The notes under the pieces are model-generated. The model saw nothing but the letters and a program-made list of their open reading frames with translations, was not told the DNA's origin and did no database searches. A DNA stretch of 46,514 bases from Dechloromonas sp. (GTDB lineage Bacteria; Pseudomonadota; Gammaproteobacteria; Burkholderiales; Rhodocyclaceae): assembly GCA_008933675.1 (NCBI GenBank), contig WBUO01000009.1, forward strand, positions 1-46,514. The letters run 5' to 3'. Positions 1-8,289 of the stretch are shown here, one piece after another (position 1 is the first letter of the stretch; every line of letters begins with the position of its first letter). A program made the translations under genes and the position numbers.

Positions 1-399
1 AAGGATCTCGGCCAGCAGGTGACGCGCGTCATCGACGGCCGCGACCGCTGGAAAGGCGCCCTGTTCGGCGGCGTCATCGGCCTCTACGACGGCTTCTTCG
101 GCCCGGGTACCGGCAGCTTCCTGATCTTCGGCTTCGTCCGCCTGTTCGGCATGGATTTCGTGCAGGGCTCGGCCAGCGCCAAGGTCATCAACTTCGCCAC
201 CAACCTGTCGGCCATCGCCTTCTTCGCCAGCCATGGACCGCTGCTGTGGGAGATCGGCCTGATCATGGCCGTCTGCAATCTGGCCGGCTCCTATCTCGGC
301 ACCCGGCTGGCGCTGAAGCATGGCGCCGGCTTCATCCGCAAGGCTTTCCTCGGCGTCGTCGCCGTGCTGATCGTCAAGCAGCTGTCGGAAATCTTCTAA
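1..399 (+). CDS. TSUP (TauE/SafE) family permease, C-terminal part
   Basis: The reading frame is open from the first base of the window, so this is the C-terminal ~132 residues of a longer protein. The visible part has hydrophobic helices and the glycine-rich segment [12 protein letters not shown]. That motif is typical of the second half of TSUP (TauE/SafE, DUF81) permeases, which export or import small anions such as sulfite, sulfoacetate or other organic acids across the inner membrane. It ends 28 bp before the DctB-like kinase on the same strand, so co-transcription is possible. The substrate cannot be read from sequence. The family call is fairly safe; the start lies outside the window. 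Confidence 0.8.
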   Translation, partial: KDLGQQVTRVIDGRDRWKGALFGGVIGLYDGFFGPGTGSFLIFGFVRLFGMDFVQGSASAKVINFATNLSAIAFFASHGPLLWEIGLIMAVCNLAGSYLGTRLALKHGAGFIRKAFLGVVAVLIVKQLSEIF

Positions 400-427
400 C
401 ATAGGCGCTTCCCAGCTGCCTCTTGCC

Positions 428-2293
428 ATGCCCCGTCGCCTGCGCTTCCTGCCGATCCTGACCCTGCTCGTCGCCCTGCTGGCATTGAGCGGCGTCGTCG
501 CGCACCGCCTGGCGCTGCAGTTCGGTCTGGCCGAACTGCAGACGACCGGCCTGCACCGGCTGGAGCTCTACGCGGCCAGCCTGGAAAGGGAAATCGGCAA
601 ATACGCCTTCCTGCCCGGCACGCTCGGCCTCGAGCGCGACGTGCTGGCGCTGCTCGGGCCGCAGGGCGACCACCAGCTGGCGCCGCAGGTCAATACTTAT
701 CTCGAACAGCTCAACGAAAGGGCCGGCACGCTGGCGATCTACGTGATCGATACCACCGGCCGCGTCGTCGCCGCCAGCAACTGGCGGCGCGCCGACAGCT
801 TCGTCGGCGAAAACCTGGCCTTCCGTCCCTATTTCCGCGAAGCGATGGAAAGCGGCAGCGGCCGCTTCTTCGGCGTCGGCACGACGCGCGGCGAACCCGG
901 CTATTACCTGGCTTCGACCTTGAGTGACGAGCGCCAGACGCTCGGCGTCGCCGTCATCAAGGTCAGCCTGGAGCAGCTGGAGAAATCGTGGACGACGGTC
1001 GAGGCGCCGGCCATGGTCAGCGACGAGAACGGCGTCGTCATCCTCGGCTCGGTCGCCGACTGGAAATTCACCACGCTGCGCCCGCTCGACGAGGCGACCC
1101 GAAGCGCCTTCGACCAGACCCAGCAGTACAACCGGCGGGCGCTGACGCCGCTCGGCATCAAGGAACTGCGCGAATTGGGCCACGGCGCCCGGCTGGTCAG
1201 CATCGCCAAGGAGCGCCCGGAAATGGCTTCGGTGTACCCGGTGGCCGGCCGCTTCCTGGCTCAGTCGCGGCCCTTGCCGGGCACGCCGTGGACGCTGACG
1301 GTGCTGTCGCATCTGGAACAGGTGGACGACATCGCGCAGAGCCGCGCCGCCGTGGCCGTCGTCGTCGCCGCGCTGCTCTTCATGTTCGCCCTGATGGCCA
1401 ACGAACGCCGGCGTCATCTGAAGGATCGCCTGGCCGCCCGCGAGGCGCTGCAGCAGGCGCACGACGAGCTGGAGCGCAAGGTGGATGCGCGCACCGCCGA
1501 CCTGTCGAACGCCAACCAGCAGCTGCAGGACGAGGTTGCCGAACGCATCCGCGCCGAACGCACCTTGCGCGCCGCCCAGGATGAACTGGTGCAGGCCGGC
1601 AAGCTGGCGGTCATCGGCCAGTTGTCGACCGGCATTGCCCACGAGCTGAATCAGCCGCTGGCGGCGCTGCGCACGCTGTCCGGCAACGGCATGCGCTTTC
1701 TCGAGCGGGGCGATATCGAGACGACACGCGCCAATCTGCAGCGCATCGCCCAGCTGGTCGACCGCATGGGCCTGATCACCGGCCAGCTGCGCACGTTCGC
1801 CCGCAAGTCGAGCGGCCAGCGCCAGCCGGTGCCGCTCGCCCAGGCGCTGGACAATTCGCTGGCCCTGCTCGAACCACGGCTGCGCCAGAACAATGTCGAA
1901 GTCCGCCGCGATTGCCCGGCGCCCGGGCCGGTGGCGCTGTGCGACCCGAACCGGCTGGAACAGGTGCTGATCAACCTGATCGGCAACGCGCTCGATGCCA
2001 TGGAAGGGCAGCCGGCGCCGTGCCTCGAGCTCGGCTGCGCCGTCGCCGGCGACCAGGCCCGCCTGACCGTGCGCGACCACGGGCCGGGCCTCGACGAGGC
2101 GGCGCTCGGCCACCTGTTCGAACCCTTCTTCACGACCAAGCAGGCCGGCGCCGGCCTCGGCCTCGGGCTGGCCATCTCGGCCGGCATCGTCGGCGATTTC
2201 GGCGGCACGCTGAGCGGCGCCAACCACCCGGACGGCGGCGCCGTCTTCACGCTGGACATTCCCCTTTGCGACGAGGTTGCCGATCATGAGTGA
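428..2293 (+). CDS. dctB: DctB-like membrane sensor histidine kinase
   Basis: This 621-residue sensor kinase has an N-terminal membrane helix and a long periplasmic region of the DctB/dCache kind (about residues 35-295). A second membrane helix follows near 300-320, then a coiled coil (about 335-390), a HisKA domain with phospho-acceptor H405 ([14 protein letters not shown]) and an HATPase domain with N box [18 protein letters not shown] and GLGLGLAIS. Architecture and length match DctB, which senses C4-dicarboxylates and phosphorylates DctD. The stop overlaps the next gene by 8 bp, so the pair is translationally coupled. A TRAP transporter, the usual target class of DctB/D-like pairs, lies about 22 kb away. 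The ligand here is unknown and could be an aromatic acid. No convincing ribosome binding site precedes the chosen ATG. Confidence 0.87.
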   Translation: MPRRLRFLPILTLLVALLALSGVVAHRLALQFGLAELQTTGLHRLELYAASLEREIGKYAFLPGTLGLERDVLALLGPQGDHQLAPQVNTYLEQLNERAGTLAIYVIDTTGRVVAASNWRRADSFVGENLAFRPYFREAMESGSGRFFGVGTTRGEPGYYLASTLSDERQTLGVAVIKVSLEQLEKSWTTVEAPAMVSDENGVVILGSVADWKFTTLRPLDEATRSAFDQTQQYNRRALTPLGIKELRELGHGARLVSIAKERPEMASVYPVAGRFLAQSRPLPGTPWTLTVLSHLEQVDDIAQSRAAVAVVVAALLFMFALMANERRRHLKDRLAAREALQQAHDELERKVDARTADLSNANQQLQDEVAERIRAERTLRAAQDELVQAGKLAVIGQLSTGIAHELNQPLAALRTLSGNGMRFLERGDIETTRANLQRIAQLVDRMGLITGQLRTFARKSSGQRQPVPLAQALDNSLALLEPRLRQNNVEVRRDCPAPGPVALCDPNRLEQVLINLIGNALDAMEGQPAPCLELGCAVAGDQARLTVRDHGPGLDEAALGHLFEPFFTTKQAGAGLGLGLAISAGIVGDFGGTLSGANHPDGGAVFTLDIPLCDEVADHE

Positions 2294-3617
2294 AGCGCTG
2301 AAAGTACTGATCATCGAGGACGACCCGGATGTCGCACTGGGTTGCGAACAGGCCCTGCAGCTGGAGGACATCCCGGCCGAATGCGTGGCCAGCGCCGAGC
2401 AGGCCCGGCGGCGGCTGGGCCGCGACTTCCGCGGCGTCGTCGTCAGCGACATCCGCCTGCCGAAAATGGACGGCATGGCCTTCCTGCGCGAAATCCTGGC
2501 CGTCGACCCGGAACTGCCGGTGGTGCTGATCACCGGCCACGGCGACGTGTCGATGGCCGTGCAGGCGATGAAGGACGGGGCGCAGGACTTCATCCAGAAG
2601 CCGTTCGCGCCCGAGTACCTGGTCGAAGTCGTCCGCCGGGCGCTGGAAAAGCGCCGGCTGGTGCTGGAAGTGCGCGATCTGCGCCGCCAGCTGGCCCAGC
2701 GCGACCAGCTGGAAAGCCGGATGATCGGCGGTTCGCCGGGCATGCAGAAGGTCCGCGCCCTGGTCGCCGGTCTGGCCGACAGCGCCGCCGACGTGCTGAT
2801 CCACGGCGAGACCGGCACCGGCAAGGAACTGGTCGCCCGCTGCCTGCACGACGCCAGCCCGCGCCGGCACGGCAATTTCGTCGCCATCAACTGTGGCGGC
2901 CTGCCGGAAACCCTGCTCGACAGCGAACTGTTCGGCCATGAGGCCGGCGCCTATACCGGCGCCGCCAGGAAGCGCATCGGCAAGATCGAGCATGCCAGCG
3001 GCGGCACGCTGTTCCTCGACGAGATCGAGAGCATGCCGGTGCCGATGCAGATCAAGCTGCTGCGCGTGCTGCAGGAGCGAACGCTGGAGCGCCTCGGCTC
3101 GAACACGCTGATTCCCATCGACTGCCGCGTCGTCGCCGCGACCAAGACCGACCTGCTCGAACTGGCCGGCCGCGGCGGTTTTCGCAGCGACCTCTATTAC
3201 CGGCTGGCGGTGGCGACGCTGGAGCTGCCGGCGCTGCGCGAGCGGCGCGAGGACATTCCGCTGCTCTTCGAACATTTCCTGCTGCAGGCCGCCGCCCGCC
3301 ACCAGCGGCTGGTGCCGGAGACGCCGCCCGGGCGCAGCCAGCAGCTGGTCGGCTACGCCTGGCCGGGCAATGTCCGCGAACTGCGCAACGTCGCCGACCG
3401 CTGCGTGCTCGGCATCGAAAGCGGCTCGCCGCCCTTCGGCCAGGCCATTGCCGGGCCGACCCCGCTGGCCGAAACGGTCGAGGCCTTCGAGCGGGCGCTG
3501 ATCGCCGACGCGCTACGTCGCCACGGCAGCCTGGCCCGCGCCGCCGAAGCGCTGGCCGTGGCCAAGACGACGCTGCACGACAAGATCAGGAAATACGGCC
3601 TGAACGAGCCGGGCTGA
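2286..3617 (+). CDS. dctD: DctD-like sigma54-dependent response regulator
   Basis: This 443-residue NtrC-family regulator has a receiver domain (phospho-acceptor D55 in VVSDIRLPK) and an AAA+ domain with Walker A GETGTGKE and Walker [14 protein letters not shown]-terminal Fis-type helix-turn-helix ends the protein ([17 protein letters not shown]). The sigma54-contacting loop reads GAYTGA instead of the usual GAFTGA, a conservative F-to-Y change. An in-frame ATG 9 bp upstream exists, but the ATG at 2286 follows GAGGT and fits the family N terminus. It should activate sigma54 promoters in response to the DctB-like kinase. I found no clear -24/-12 element in front of the operons here, so its target is open. 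Confidence 0.88.
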   Translation: MSEALKVLIIEDDPDVALGCEQALQLEDIPAECVASAEQARRRLGRDFRGVVVSDIRLPKMDGMAFLREILAVDPELPVVLITGHGDVSMAVQAMKDGAQDFIQKPFAPEYLVEVVRRALEKRRLVLEVRDLRRQLAQRDQLESRMIGGSPGMQKVRALVAGLADSAADVLIHGETGTGKELVARCLHDASPRRHGNFVAINCGGLPETLLDSELFGHEAGAYTGAARKRIGKIEHASGGTLFLDEIESMPVPMQIKLLRVLQERTLERLGSNTLIPIDCRVVAATKTDLLELAGRGGFRSDLYYRLAVATLELPALRERREDIPLLFEHFLLQAAARHQRLVPETPPGRSQQLVGYAWPGNVRELRNVADRCVLGIESGSPPFGQAIAGPTPLAETVEAFERALIADALRRHGSLARAAEALAVAKTTLHDKIRKYGLNEPG

Positions 3618-3647
3618 GCCGGGGCTTCGCGCCGCAAGGGCCCGGCT
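3617..3647. terminator. Possible bidirectional hairpin between dctD and hpaR
   Basis: Between the convergent dctD and hpaR genes, AGCCGGG (3617-3623) can pair with CCCGGCT (3641-3647) across a GC-rich loop. There is no T-run on either side, so this is only a weak terminator candidate. Confidence 0.3.
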
Positions 3648-4133
3648 TCAGCCGGTGATGCTCGTCCAGTCCTTCTTGGGCGGCAGCGGCACGCGGGCGA
3701 TCGGCGCGCGCTCGGCGGCGATGACCCGGTCCATCACGTCGTAAAGCTGCTGGATCAGTTCCGGGCCGAAGGCCTGTTCGATGATCCGGTACTGTTCGAC
3801 GATCAGCGGGCCGAGTTCGGATACCAGCTTCTCGCTTTTCGGCGTCATCCGCACCAGCACGCGGCGCTGGTCGCCGGCCATGCGTTCGCGGGTGATCAGG
3901 CCCATTTCCTCCATGCGCGACAGCACGCCGGTCATGCTCGGACTGAGGATGTGGCAGGTCTCGCAGATTTCCCGCGGTTCCATCTGTTCGTTCTCGCCGA
4001 GGGCGCGCAGGATGCGCCACTGTTGTTCGGTCAGGCCGAAATGGGTGATGATCGGGCGGAAGTGACACAATAGCTCTTCGCGCGCTTTCAGGAAGAGCTG
4101 CGGCAGGTTGCGGTAGGCGAGTTTGCGTGACAT
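3648..4133 (-). CDS. hpaR: HpaR, MarR-family repressor of homoprotocatechuate genes
   Basis: This 161-residue winged-helix protein belongs to the MarR family. Its N terminus (MSRKLAYRNLPQLFLKARE, then FGLTEQQWRILRAL and LSPSMTGVLSRMEEMGL) is characteristic of HpaR. HpaR represses the 4-hydroxyphenylacetate/homoprotocatechuate meta-cleavage operon and is relieved by pathway aromatics. It is divergent from hpaA and 152 bp from it. The space between them contains the perfect palindrome CTAACATGTTAG, the likely autoregulatory operator. I chose the ATG at 4133 because it matches the usual family start. An in-frame ATG at 4166 would add 11 residues, and neither has a good ribosome binding site. Related operator copies occur before the monooxygenase, aau-regulator and TRAP-hpa operons. 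Confidence 0.9.
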   Translation of the reverse strand: MSRKLAYRNLPQLFLKAREELLCHFRPIITHFGLTEQQWRILRALGENEQMEPREICETCHILSPSMTGVLSRMEEMGLITRERMAGDQRRVLVRMTPKSEKLVSELGPLIVEQYRIIEQAFGPELIQQLYDVMDRVIAAERAPIARVPLPPKKDWTSITG

Positions 4134-4198
4134 GGCGGCGCTCGGATCGGTTGTGGGGGCGGGCATTGGCGGTGACGATTTCGGTGAAATGATACCAG

Positions 4199-4227
4199 TT
4201 GACTGGCTAACATGTTAGTAATTGAAT
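4199..4227 (+). promoter_or_regulatory. Putative hpaA promoter with HpaR operator in the spacer
   Basis: TTGACT (4199-4204) and TTGAAT (4222-4227) are separated by 17 bp. The perfect 12-bp palindrome CTAACATGTTAG (4207-4218) lies in that spacer. MarR-family repressors typically bind such palindromes and occlude the promoter. On the opposite strand ATGATA at 4189-4194 reads TATCAT, a possible -10 for hpaR. One operator could therefore control both divergent genes. The assignment to HpaR is inferred from adjacency and from recurrence of the motif elsewhere in the pathway. Confidence 0.72.
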
Positions 4228-4285
4228 CAATGGAAGAGCGTATGAACCGGCCGGCCCGGCCGGCAAGCTCGGAGGGAGCGCGGCA

Positions 4286-5200
4286 ATGACGGCAACTCCC
4301 TTGCAGGCCATCCCCGACATCCATATCGGCCGGGTCTACGACCAGCGCGACCCGGAGTGCGAGATCCACTACGAGACCTTCGGCCGGCTGGCCGATTTCT
4401 TCGGCCGCAACACGCCGCCGCACCGGCATTACTGCTTCTTCCAGCTGCACATCCTGACCCGCGGCAGCGTCCGCCTGAATCTGGACGACGTCGCCTACTG
4501 CGGCGATGCGCCGCTGCTCATCTTCACGCCGCCGACGCTGCCGCACGCCTTCTATTCGGAAGAGGATACCGACGGCCATGTGCTGACCGTGCGCCAGGAG
4601 GTGGTGCGCGACTGGTATCGCGCCATGCCCGGCCAGTGGCCGGAAACGCTGCTGCGCCTGCCGGCGTTCGTCGAGCTGTCGCGCCTGCCGGCGGCCAGCG
4701 CCGCCGATTTCGAGGCGCTGGTGCGCACCGTCGAACTGTTGCAGCGCGAGGCCGAGGGCGACGGCAAGGGGCATTCGGCGCTGCTGCGGGCGCTCGGCGA
4801 ATGCGCCTTCATCCATCTCAGCCGCCTGCTGCTGGCGCATGAGCCGGCGGCTGTGGCGCGCAGCGAGCGCAGCGAGGACGTGCGCCTGTTCCTGCAGTTC
4901 TGCGATCTGGTCGAGGCGCATTTCCGCGACCATCTGACGCTGTCCGAATACGCCGGCCGCCTGTCGGTGACCGAGGCAAGGCTCAACGACATCTGCCGGC
5001 GGATGGCCGACCTGCCGTCGAAGGAAATCGTCCATGAGCGCCTGCTGCAGGAGGCGCGCCGGCTGTTGCGCTTCTCGGCGGTGCCGGTCAGCGAGATCAG
5101 CTACCAGCTGGGCTTTGCCGACCCAGCCTATTTCTCGCGCTTCTTCACCAAGCGCACCGGCACGCCGCCGAGCCAGTTCCGGCTGGCTGAGCACAAATGA
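4286..5200 (+). CDS. hpaA: HpaA, AraC-family activator of 4-hydroxyphenylacetate catabolism
   Basis: This 304-residue AraC/XylS-family regulator has an N-terminal cupin-like sensing domain (HYETFGRLADFFGRN, H-rHxHyCFFQLH, then FTPPTLPHAFYSEEDTDGHV). That segment closely resembles HpaA, the activator of the 4-hydroxyphenylacetate hydroxylase genes in enterobacteria. The two C-terminal helix-turn-helix units occupy about residues 205-300 (LTLSEYAGRLSVTEARLNDICRR and the PAYFSRFFTKRTGTPPSQFR signature). GGAGGGAGCG precedes the ATG. In Escherichia coli HpaA controls hpaBC in response to 4-hydroxyphenylacetate. No hpaBC lies nearby here. The next catabolic operon downstream on the same strand is the diiron monooxygenase, which makes that operon the natural target. 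Confidence 0.9.
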   Translation: MTATPLQAIPDIHIGRVYDQRDPECEIHYETFGRLADFFGRNTPPHRHYCFFQLHILTRGSVRLNLDDVAYCGDAPLLIFTPPTLPHAFYSEEDTDGHVLTVRQEVVRDWYRAMPGQWPETLLRLPAFVELSRLPAASAADFEALVRTVELLQREAEGDGKGHSALLRALGECAFIHLSRLLLAHEPAAVARSERSEDVRLFLQFCDLVEAHFRDHLTLSEYAGRLSVTEARLNDICRRMADLPSKEIVHERLLQEARRLLRFSAVPVSEISYQLGFADPAYFSRFFTKRTGTPPSQFRLAEHK

Positions 5201-5308
5201 CCGGTTTGCCAGCAATCCATTTCGACCACTCGTTCAACTACGATTCCGCTTGCTTGAGAACTAACGCGACCGTATCGGCCTGCTGCTCTGGCGGAGACTT
5301 CCACTTTT

Positions 5309-6397
5309 TCAGGCAGCGTCGAACTGGCCAGAGGTGGCTTGCTCAATAGCTTTGGGTAGCTGTTCCCACTTGGCAGAACGCCCCTTGCCAGTGGGGGTAA
5401 TCAACCCTTCGGCTTTCATGGCCCGCAAGACGACACGCACCATGTCGCGGCTGATGCCGGGGCAGGCCTCTTCAATTTCCGAAATCGAGAACGGCAGGTT
5501 TCTCTTGAGGATTTCGGCGCGCACACGTTCACCCTTGGCACCGCGCCCACGTTCAATGGTGCCGACACGTTCCTCGAATTCCTTGTATGCCCGCAGCAGT
5601 GTCCCCCAGAAATAGTCCAGCCACGGTGCAATATCGTGGGCACCGCCATGCCAGCCCTGCGAACTGGCTTCCAGTGTTTCGTAGTAGCTCTCTTTTGATT
5701 CTTCGAAGATGCGCTCCAGGCTGATGAAGCGGCCCACCGCGTAGTCGAAGTGGTAGAGCAACTGCAGGGTCAGCAGCCGCGCCATGCGGCCGTTGCCATC
5801 CGGGAAGGGGTGGATGCAGAGAAAATCGAGGATGACCAGCGGGACCAGCACGAGGGGGTCGGCGAGGTGCTGATCCAGCGCTGTGCGGTAGCGTGCAATC
5901 AGGTCGGTCATCGCCATGGGCGTGAGATGCGCAGCGACCGGGCGGAAGCGGATGCGCGAGCGGCCATCGGGGTGACGCTCGACGATGTCGTTGTTGGTCG
6001 CCTTCCAGTGCCCGCCCTGCTGCGGCATGTAACGATACAGAATGCCGTGAAGCTGCAGGACAGTGCCCTCGGAGAATGGCATCTGCTCGCCGCTTTCGTG
6101 GATGAGACCCAGCGCATCGCGATAGCCGGCCACCTCTTGCTCGGATCTGCTCTTGGGCGTGGCGTTCTTGAGTACCAAGGACTTGAGTCGGTTGGCAGCA
6201 ACCACCACACCTTCGAGGCGATTGGAGGATTCGGTCGACTCGACAACTGCCACCTGGCGAAGATCGCTCAACACCTCGGGAGACTGCGCAACATAAAGTT
6301 GCTGCTTGCCCCGATACTCACCCAAGGCGCGCAGCGTTGCCAGTTGCTGGGCATCAAAACGCAGCTTGTCGAGGTAGTCGGGCAGGAGTGAGTGCAT
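5309..6397 (-). CDS. Fic-family AMPylase-like protein with C-terminal winged helix
   Basis: This 362-residue protein contains the Fic core motif HPFPDGNGRMAR with catalytic H196. Fic enzymes transfer AMP or a related moiety from a nucleotide to protein hydroxyls. An upstream inhibitory helix motif S58-xxx-E62-G63 (SNRLEG) indicates a class II, self-inhibited Fic protein. The C-terminal ~80 residues look like a winged-helix DNA-binding domain (FSISEIEEACPGISRDMVRVVLRAM). The ATG at 6397 is preceded by GAGG with good spacing; a TTG 12 bp further upstream is less likely. Base composition is clearly lower in G+C than the flanking hpa and monooxygenase genes, and the gene is antisense to them. This suggests acquisition by transfer. 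No partner antitoxin gene is visible. A role in catabolism is not supported. Confidence 0.88.
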   Translation of the reverse strand: MHSLLPDYLDKLRFDAQQLATLRALGEYRGKQQLYVAQSPEVLSDLRQVAVVESTESSNRLEGVVVAANRLKSLVLKNATPKSRSEQEVAGYRDALGLIHESGEQMPFSEGTVLQLHGILYRYMPQQGGHWKATNNDIVERHPDGRSRIRFRPVAAHLTPMAMTDLIARYRTALDQHLADPLVLVPLVILDFLCIHPFPDGNGRMARLLTLQLLYHFDYAVGRFISLERIFEESKESYYETLEASSQGWHGGAHDIAPWLDYFWGTLLRAYKEFEERVGTIERGRGAKGERVRAEILKRNLPFSISEIEEACPGISRDMVRVVLRAMKAEGLITPTGKGRSAKWEQLPKAIEQATSGQFDAA

Positions 6398-6419
6398 GAG
6401 TCGCCTCAAAGGCTAGAAC

Positions 6420-6496
6420 GGGGTAATACTACAAATTATTGGGGTATTTTGCTACATGGTTACCCTTATATGTGGCTGATTACCCTGTTTGGTAAT
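6420..6496. promoter_or_regulatory. Repeat-rich control region upstream of the Fic gene
   Basis: This AT-rich stretch carries two direct repeats, GGGGTAATACTAC (6420-6432) and GGGGTATTTTGCTAC (6441-6455), starting 21 bp or two helical turns apart. It also carries a perfect inverted repeat ATTACC-N6-GGTAAT (6479-6496), and GGTTACC occurs at 6458-6464. Such symmetry directly upstream of a Fic gene with its own winged helix suggests autoregulatory operator sites. The function is inferred. Confidence 0.45.
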
Positions 6497-6576
6497 GAGG
6501 CTGGGTTTCCATCGCTTTTCGTGACAACTCGAGGAGCGAGGTTACGAAAAGTACAAGTCATTTCCCCTTTCGTCCA

Positions 6577-6605
6577 TTCATTAATATCTTAGTAAAAGTT
6601 TTAAT
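6577..6605 (+). promoter_or_regulatory. Putative monooxygenase-operon promoter with HpaR-like operator
   Basis: TTCATT (6577-6582) and TTTAAT (6600-6605) are separated by 17 bp. TTAATATCTTAG (6581-6592) matches the hpaR-hpaA palindrome CTAACATGTTAG at 9 of 12 positions and overlaps the -35/spacer. Transcription would start near 6612. This rules out the ATG at 6604 and supports the dmpK start at 6661. I looked for a sigma54 -24/-12 element, usual for DmpR-type phenol operons, and did not find one. Confidence 0.5.
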
Positions 6606-6620
6606 GGACTCCATCAGAGA

Positions 6621-6637
6621 ACTGCCGGCAAGGCAGT
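6621..6637. repeat. Leader hairpin upstream of dmpK
   Basis: ACTGCC (6621-6626) and GGCAGT (6632-6637) form a perfect 6-bp inverted repeat with a 5-nt loop inside the untranslated leader, just before the dmpK ribosome binding site (AGGAG, 6647-6651). It could affect translation or mRNA stability; no direct evidence. Confidence 0.35.
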
Positions 6638-6660
6638 CCGAGGAACAGGAGCGAGACGAC

Positions 6661-6927
6661 ATGGCAGAAGGCAATTTCGACATCACGCGCAAGTTCGTGC
6701 GCGTCATGCGCACCCTGCCCAACGGTTTGATCGAGTTCGAGTTCGCCGTCGGCGATCCCGATGTGGCGGCCGAGCTGGTCATGCCCAAGGCGGCTTTCGA
6801 GGAGTTCTGCCAGGCCAACCAGGTCGAGCTGTTGAGCGGCGACAAGCCGCAACCGGCGGATGCCGATGCCGCCGACGCCGATTTCAACTGGAACCTGCAT
6901 CAGGCGACGCATCAGCGTTTCCGCTAA
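6661..6927 (+). CDS. dmpK: Phenol-hydroxylase assembly component (DmpK-like)
   Basis: This 88-residue protein resembles DmpK/PhK, the small component at the head of phenol hydroxylase operons. That component is not part of the catalytic turnover but aids iron loading or assembly of the oxygenase. Recognisable segments are RKFVRVMRTLPNGLIEFEFAVGDP and the FNWNLHQATHQRFR tail. AGGAG lies 9 nt before the ATG at 6661. A longer frame from 6604 would add 19 residues but begins within the predicted promoter. It is followed after 61 bp by the rest of the operon on the same strand. Confidence 0.85.
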   Translation: MAEGNFDITRKFVRVMRTLPNGLIEFEFAVGDPDVAAELVMPKAAFEEFCQANQVELLSGDKPQPADADAADADFNWNLHQATHQRFR

Positions 6928-6988
6928 GGCATTTCAACTATCCGGCTGCGCGCTGCCGCAGCCTTCGCATTAAAAGAGGAGACACGCA

Positions 6989-7981
6989 ATGGCAATCGAT
7001 TTGAGGACGGTCAGCATCACCCCGCTGCGCCAGACCTTTGGCCATCTGGCCCGGCGCATGGGCGCCGACAAGCCGGCGTCGCGCTACATCGAAGCGACGA
7101 TGGACCTGCAGCCGGTGGAGAACTACCACTACCGCCCGACCTGGGAGCCGGAACGGGACATCTTCGACACCCGCCGCACGGCGATCACGATGAAGGACTG
7201 GTACGCGCTGAAGGACCCGCGCCAGTACTACTACGGCGCCTGGACGCTGGCGCGCGGCAAGATGCAGGAAATCGCCGAGGGCGATTTCGACCTCGTCGAC
7301 GAACTGGGTCTGGCCGCCGCCTATCCGGCTGCCGGCAAGGAAGAAGCCCTCAAGGTCTTCCTGCCGCTGCGCCATGTTGCCTGGGCCTCCAACCTGAACA
7401 AGGCCTATGTCTCTTCCTACAGCTACGGCATCGCCATGTCGCAGGCGGCCTGCTACGCCAGCATGGATCAGCTCGGCGTTGCCCAGTACGTCAGCCGCCT
7501 CGGCCTCGCCTTCAACGACCTGGATGCCCTGGCCGAGGCCAAGACGGCCTGGCTGGAAGGTGCCGAATGGCAGGAACTGCGCCGCTACGTCGAGGATTTG
7601 ATGGTCGAGAAGGACTGGTACGAAGTGCTGGTCGCCCAGGATTTCGCCCTCGAAGGCCTGCTCTATCCGCTGATCTACGAGCGTTTCAACGACAAGCTGA
7701 ATGCCGCCTACAGCCCCGTTTTCTCGATGCTGACCCGCTTCCAGCGTGAATGGTTCGGCGAGACGACGAAGTGGATGGACTCGGTGCTGAAGACCACCGC
7801 CGCCGACAATGCCGACAACAAGGCCAGGCTGGCCGAGTGGATCAGGCACTGGCGCGAGCGTGCCGTCGTCGCCCTGAAGCCGGTCGCCACGCTGGCCTTC
7901 GGCGCCGAGGCCGATGCCGTCATGGAAGAAGTTGTCCAGAACCTGAACGCCCGTGCCGCCAAGGCCGGCATCGCCCTGTAA
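6989..7981 (+). CDS. dmpL: Diiron monooxygenase hydroxylase beta subunit (DmpL-like)
   Basis: This 330-residue protein is the beta subunit of the three-subunit oxygenase of bacterial multicomponent monooxygenases. It folds like the alpha subunit but has no metal site. Typical segments are YHYRPTWEPERDIFDTRRTAITMKDWYALKDPRQYYYG and EWQELRRYVEDLMVEKDWYE (each given here in part). Length agrees with DmpL. AGAGGAG stands before the ATG. It forms the (alpha-beta-gamma)2 oxygenase with the products of 8290 and 9847 in the cytoplasm. Confidence 0.9.
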   Translation: MAIDLRTVSITPLRQTFGHLARRMGADKPASRYIEATMDLQPVENYHYRPTWEPERDIFDTRRTAITMKDWYALKDPRQYYYGAWTLARGKMQEIAEGDFDLVDELGLAAAYPAAGKEEALKVFLPLRHVAWASNLNKAYVSSYSYGIAMSQAACYASMDQLGVAQYVSRLGLAFNDLDALAEAKTAWLEGAEWQELRRYVEDLMVEKDWYEVLVAQDFALEGLLYPLIYERFNDKLNAAYSPVFSMLTRFQREWFGETTKWMDSVLKTTAADNADNKARLAEWIRHWRERAVVALKPVATLAFGAEADAVMEEVVQNLNARAAKAGIAL

Positions 7982-7994
7982 AGGAAGCCCTCAC

Positions 7995-8264
7995 ATGTCC
8001 AACGCCTTCATCGCCTTCCAGAAAAACGACGAATCCCGCTGCATCGTCGAGGCCATCCTCGAGGACAACCCGAACGCCATGGTCGACGACCAGCCGTCGA
8101 TGGTGAAGATCGACGTGCCCAACCGCCTGGTCATCAAGCGCGAGACGGTCAGCGAAAAGATGGGCCGGGAGTTCGACCTGCAGGAACTGCAACTGCACCT
8201 GATCACCATCTCCGGCAACCTCGACGAGACCGACGACGAATTCACCCTGAGCTGGAACAACTGA
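7995..8264 (+). CDS. dmpM: Monooxygenase coupling/effector protein (DmpM-like)
   Basis: This 89-residue cofactorless regulatory protein binds the oxygenase and is needed for efficient hydroxylation in this enzyme class. It shows the family pattern of an N-terminal beta strand (FIAFQKNDESRCIVEAI), a central VKIDVPNRLVIKR strand and a C-terminal FTLSWNN. The ATG at 7995 is 13 bp after dmpL and follows AGGAAG. An in-frame upstream extension overlaps dmpL and is not expected. Confidence 0.9.
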   Translation: MSNAFIAFQKNDESRCIVEAILEDNPNAMVDDQPSMVKIDVPNRLVIKRETVSEKMGREFDLQELQLHLITISGNLDETDDEFTLSWNN

Positions 8265-8289
8265 TTCCGGCCGACAAGGAGCAAACACC

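Noticed and set aside
397-408. CTAACATAGGCG before dctB as another HpaR site.
   Set aside because: Only the first half matches. It overlaps the stop codon of the permease gene, and no promoter elements fit.
374-2890. 838-codon minus-strand frame opposite dctB and dctD.
   Set aside because: The plus strand encodes clear kinase and AAA+ domains. The antisense product has no recognisable domain.
6491-6515. Possible sigma54 -24/-12 promoter (GGG ... GC) before dmpK.
   Set aside because: The spacing between the GG and GC pairs is 9 instead of 10 bases, and the flanking consensus is poor.
6604-6660. Upstream ATG giving a 107-residue DmpK.
   Set aside because: The added residues are not typical, the ATG falls within the putative -10, and a good ribosome binding site stands before 6661.
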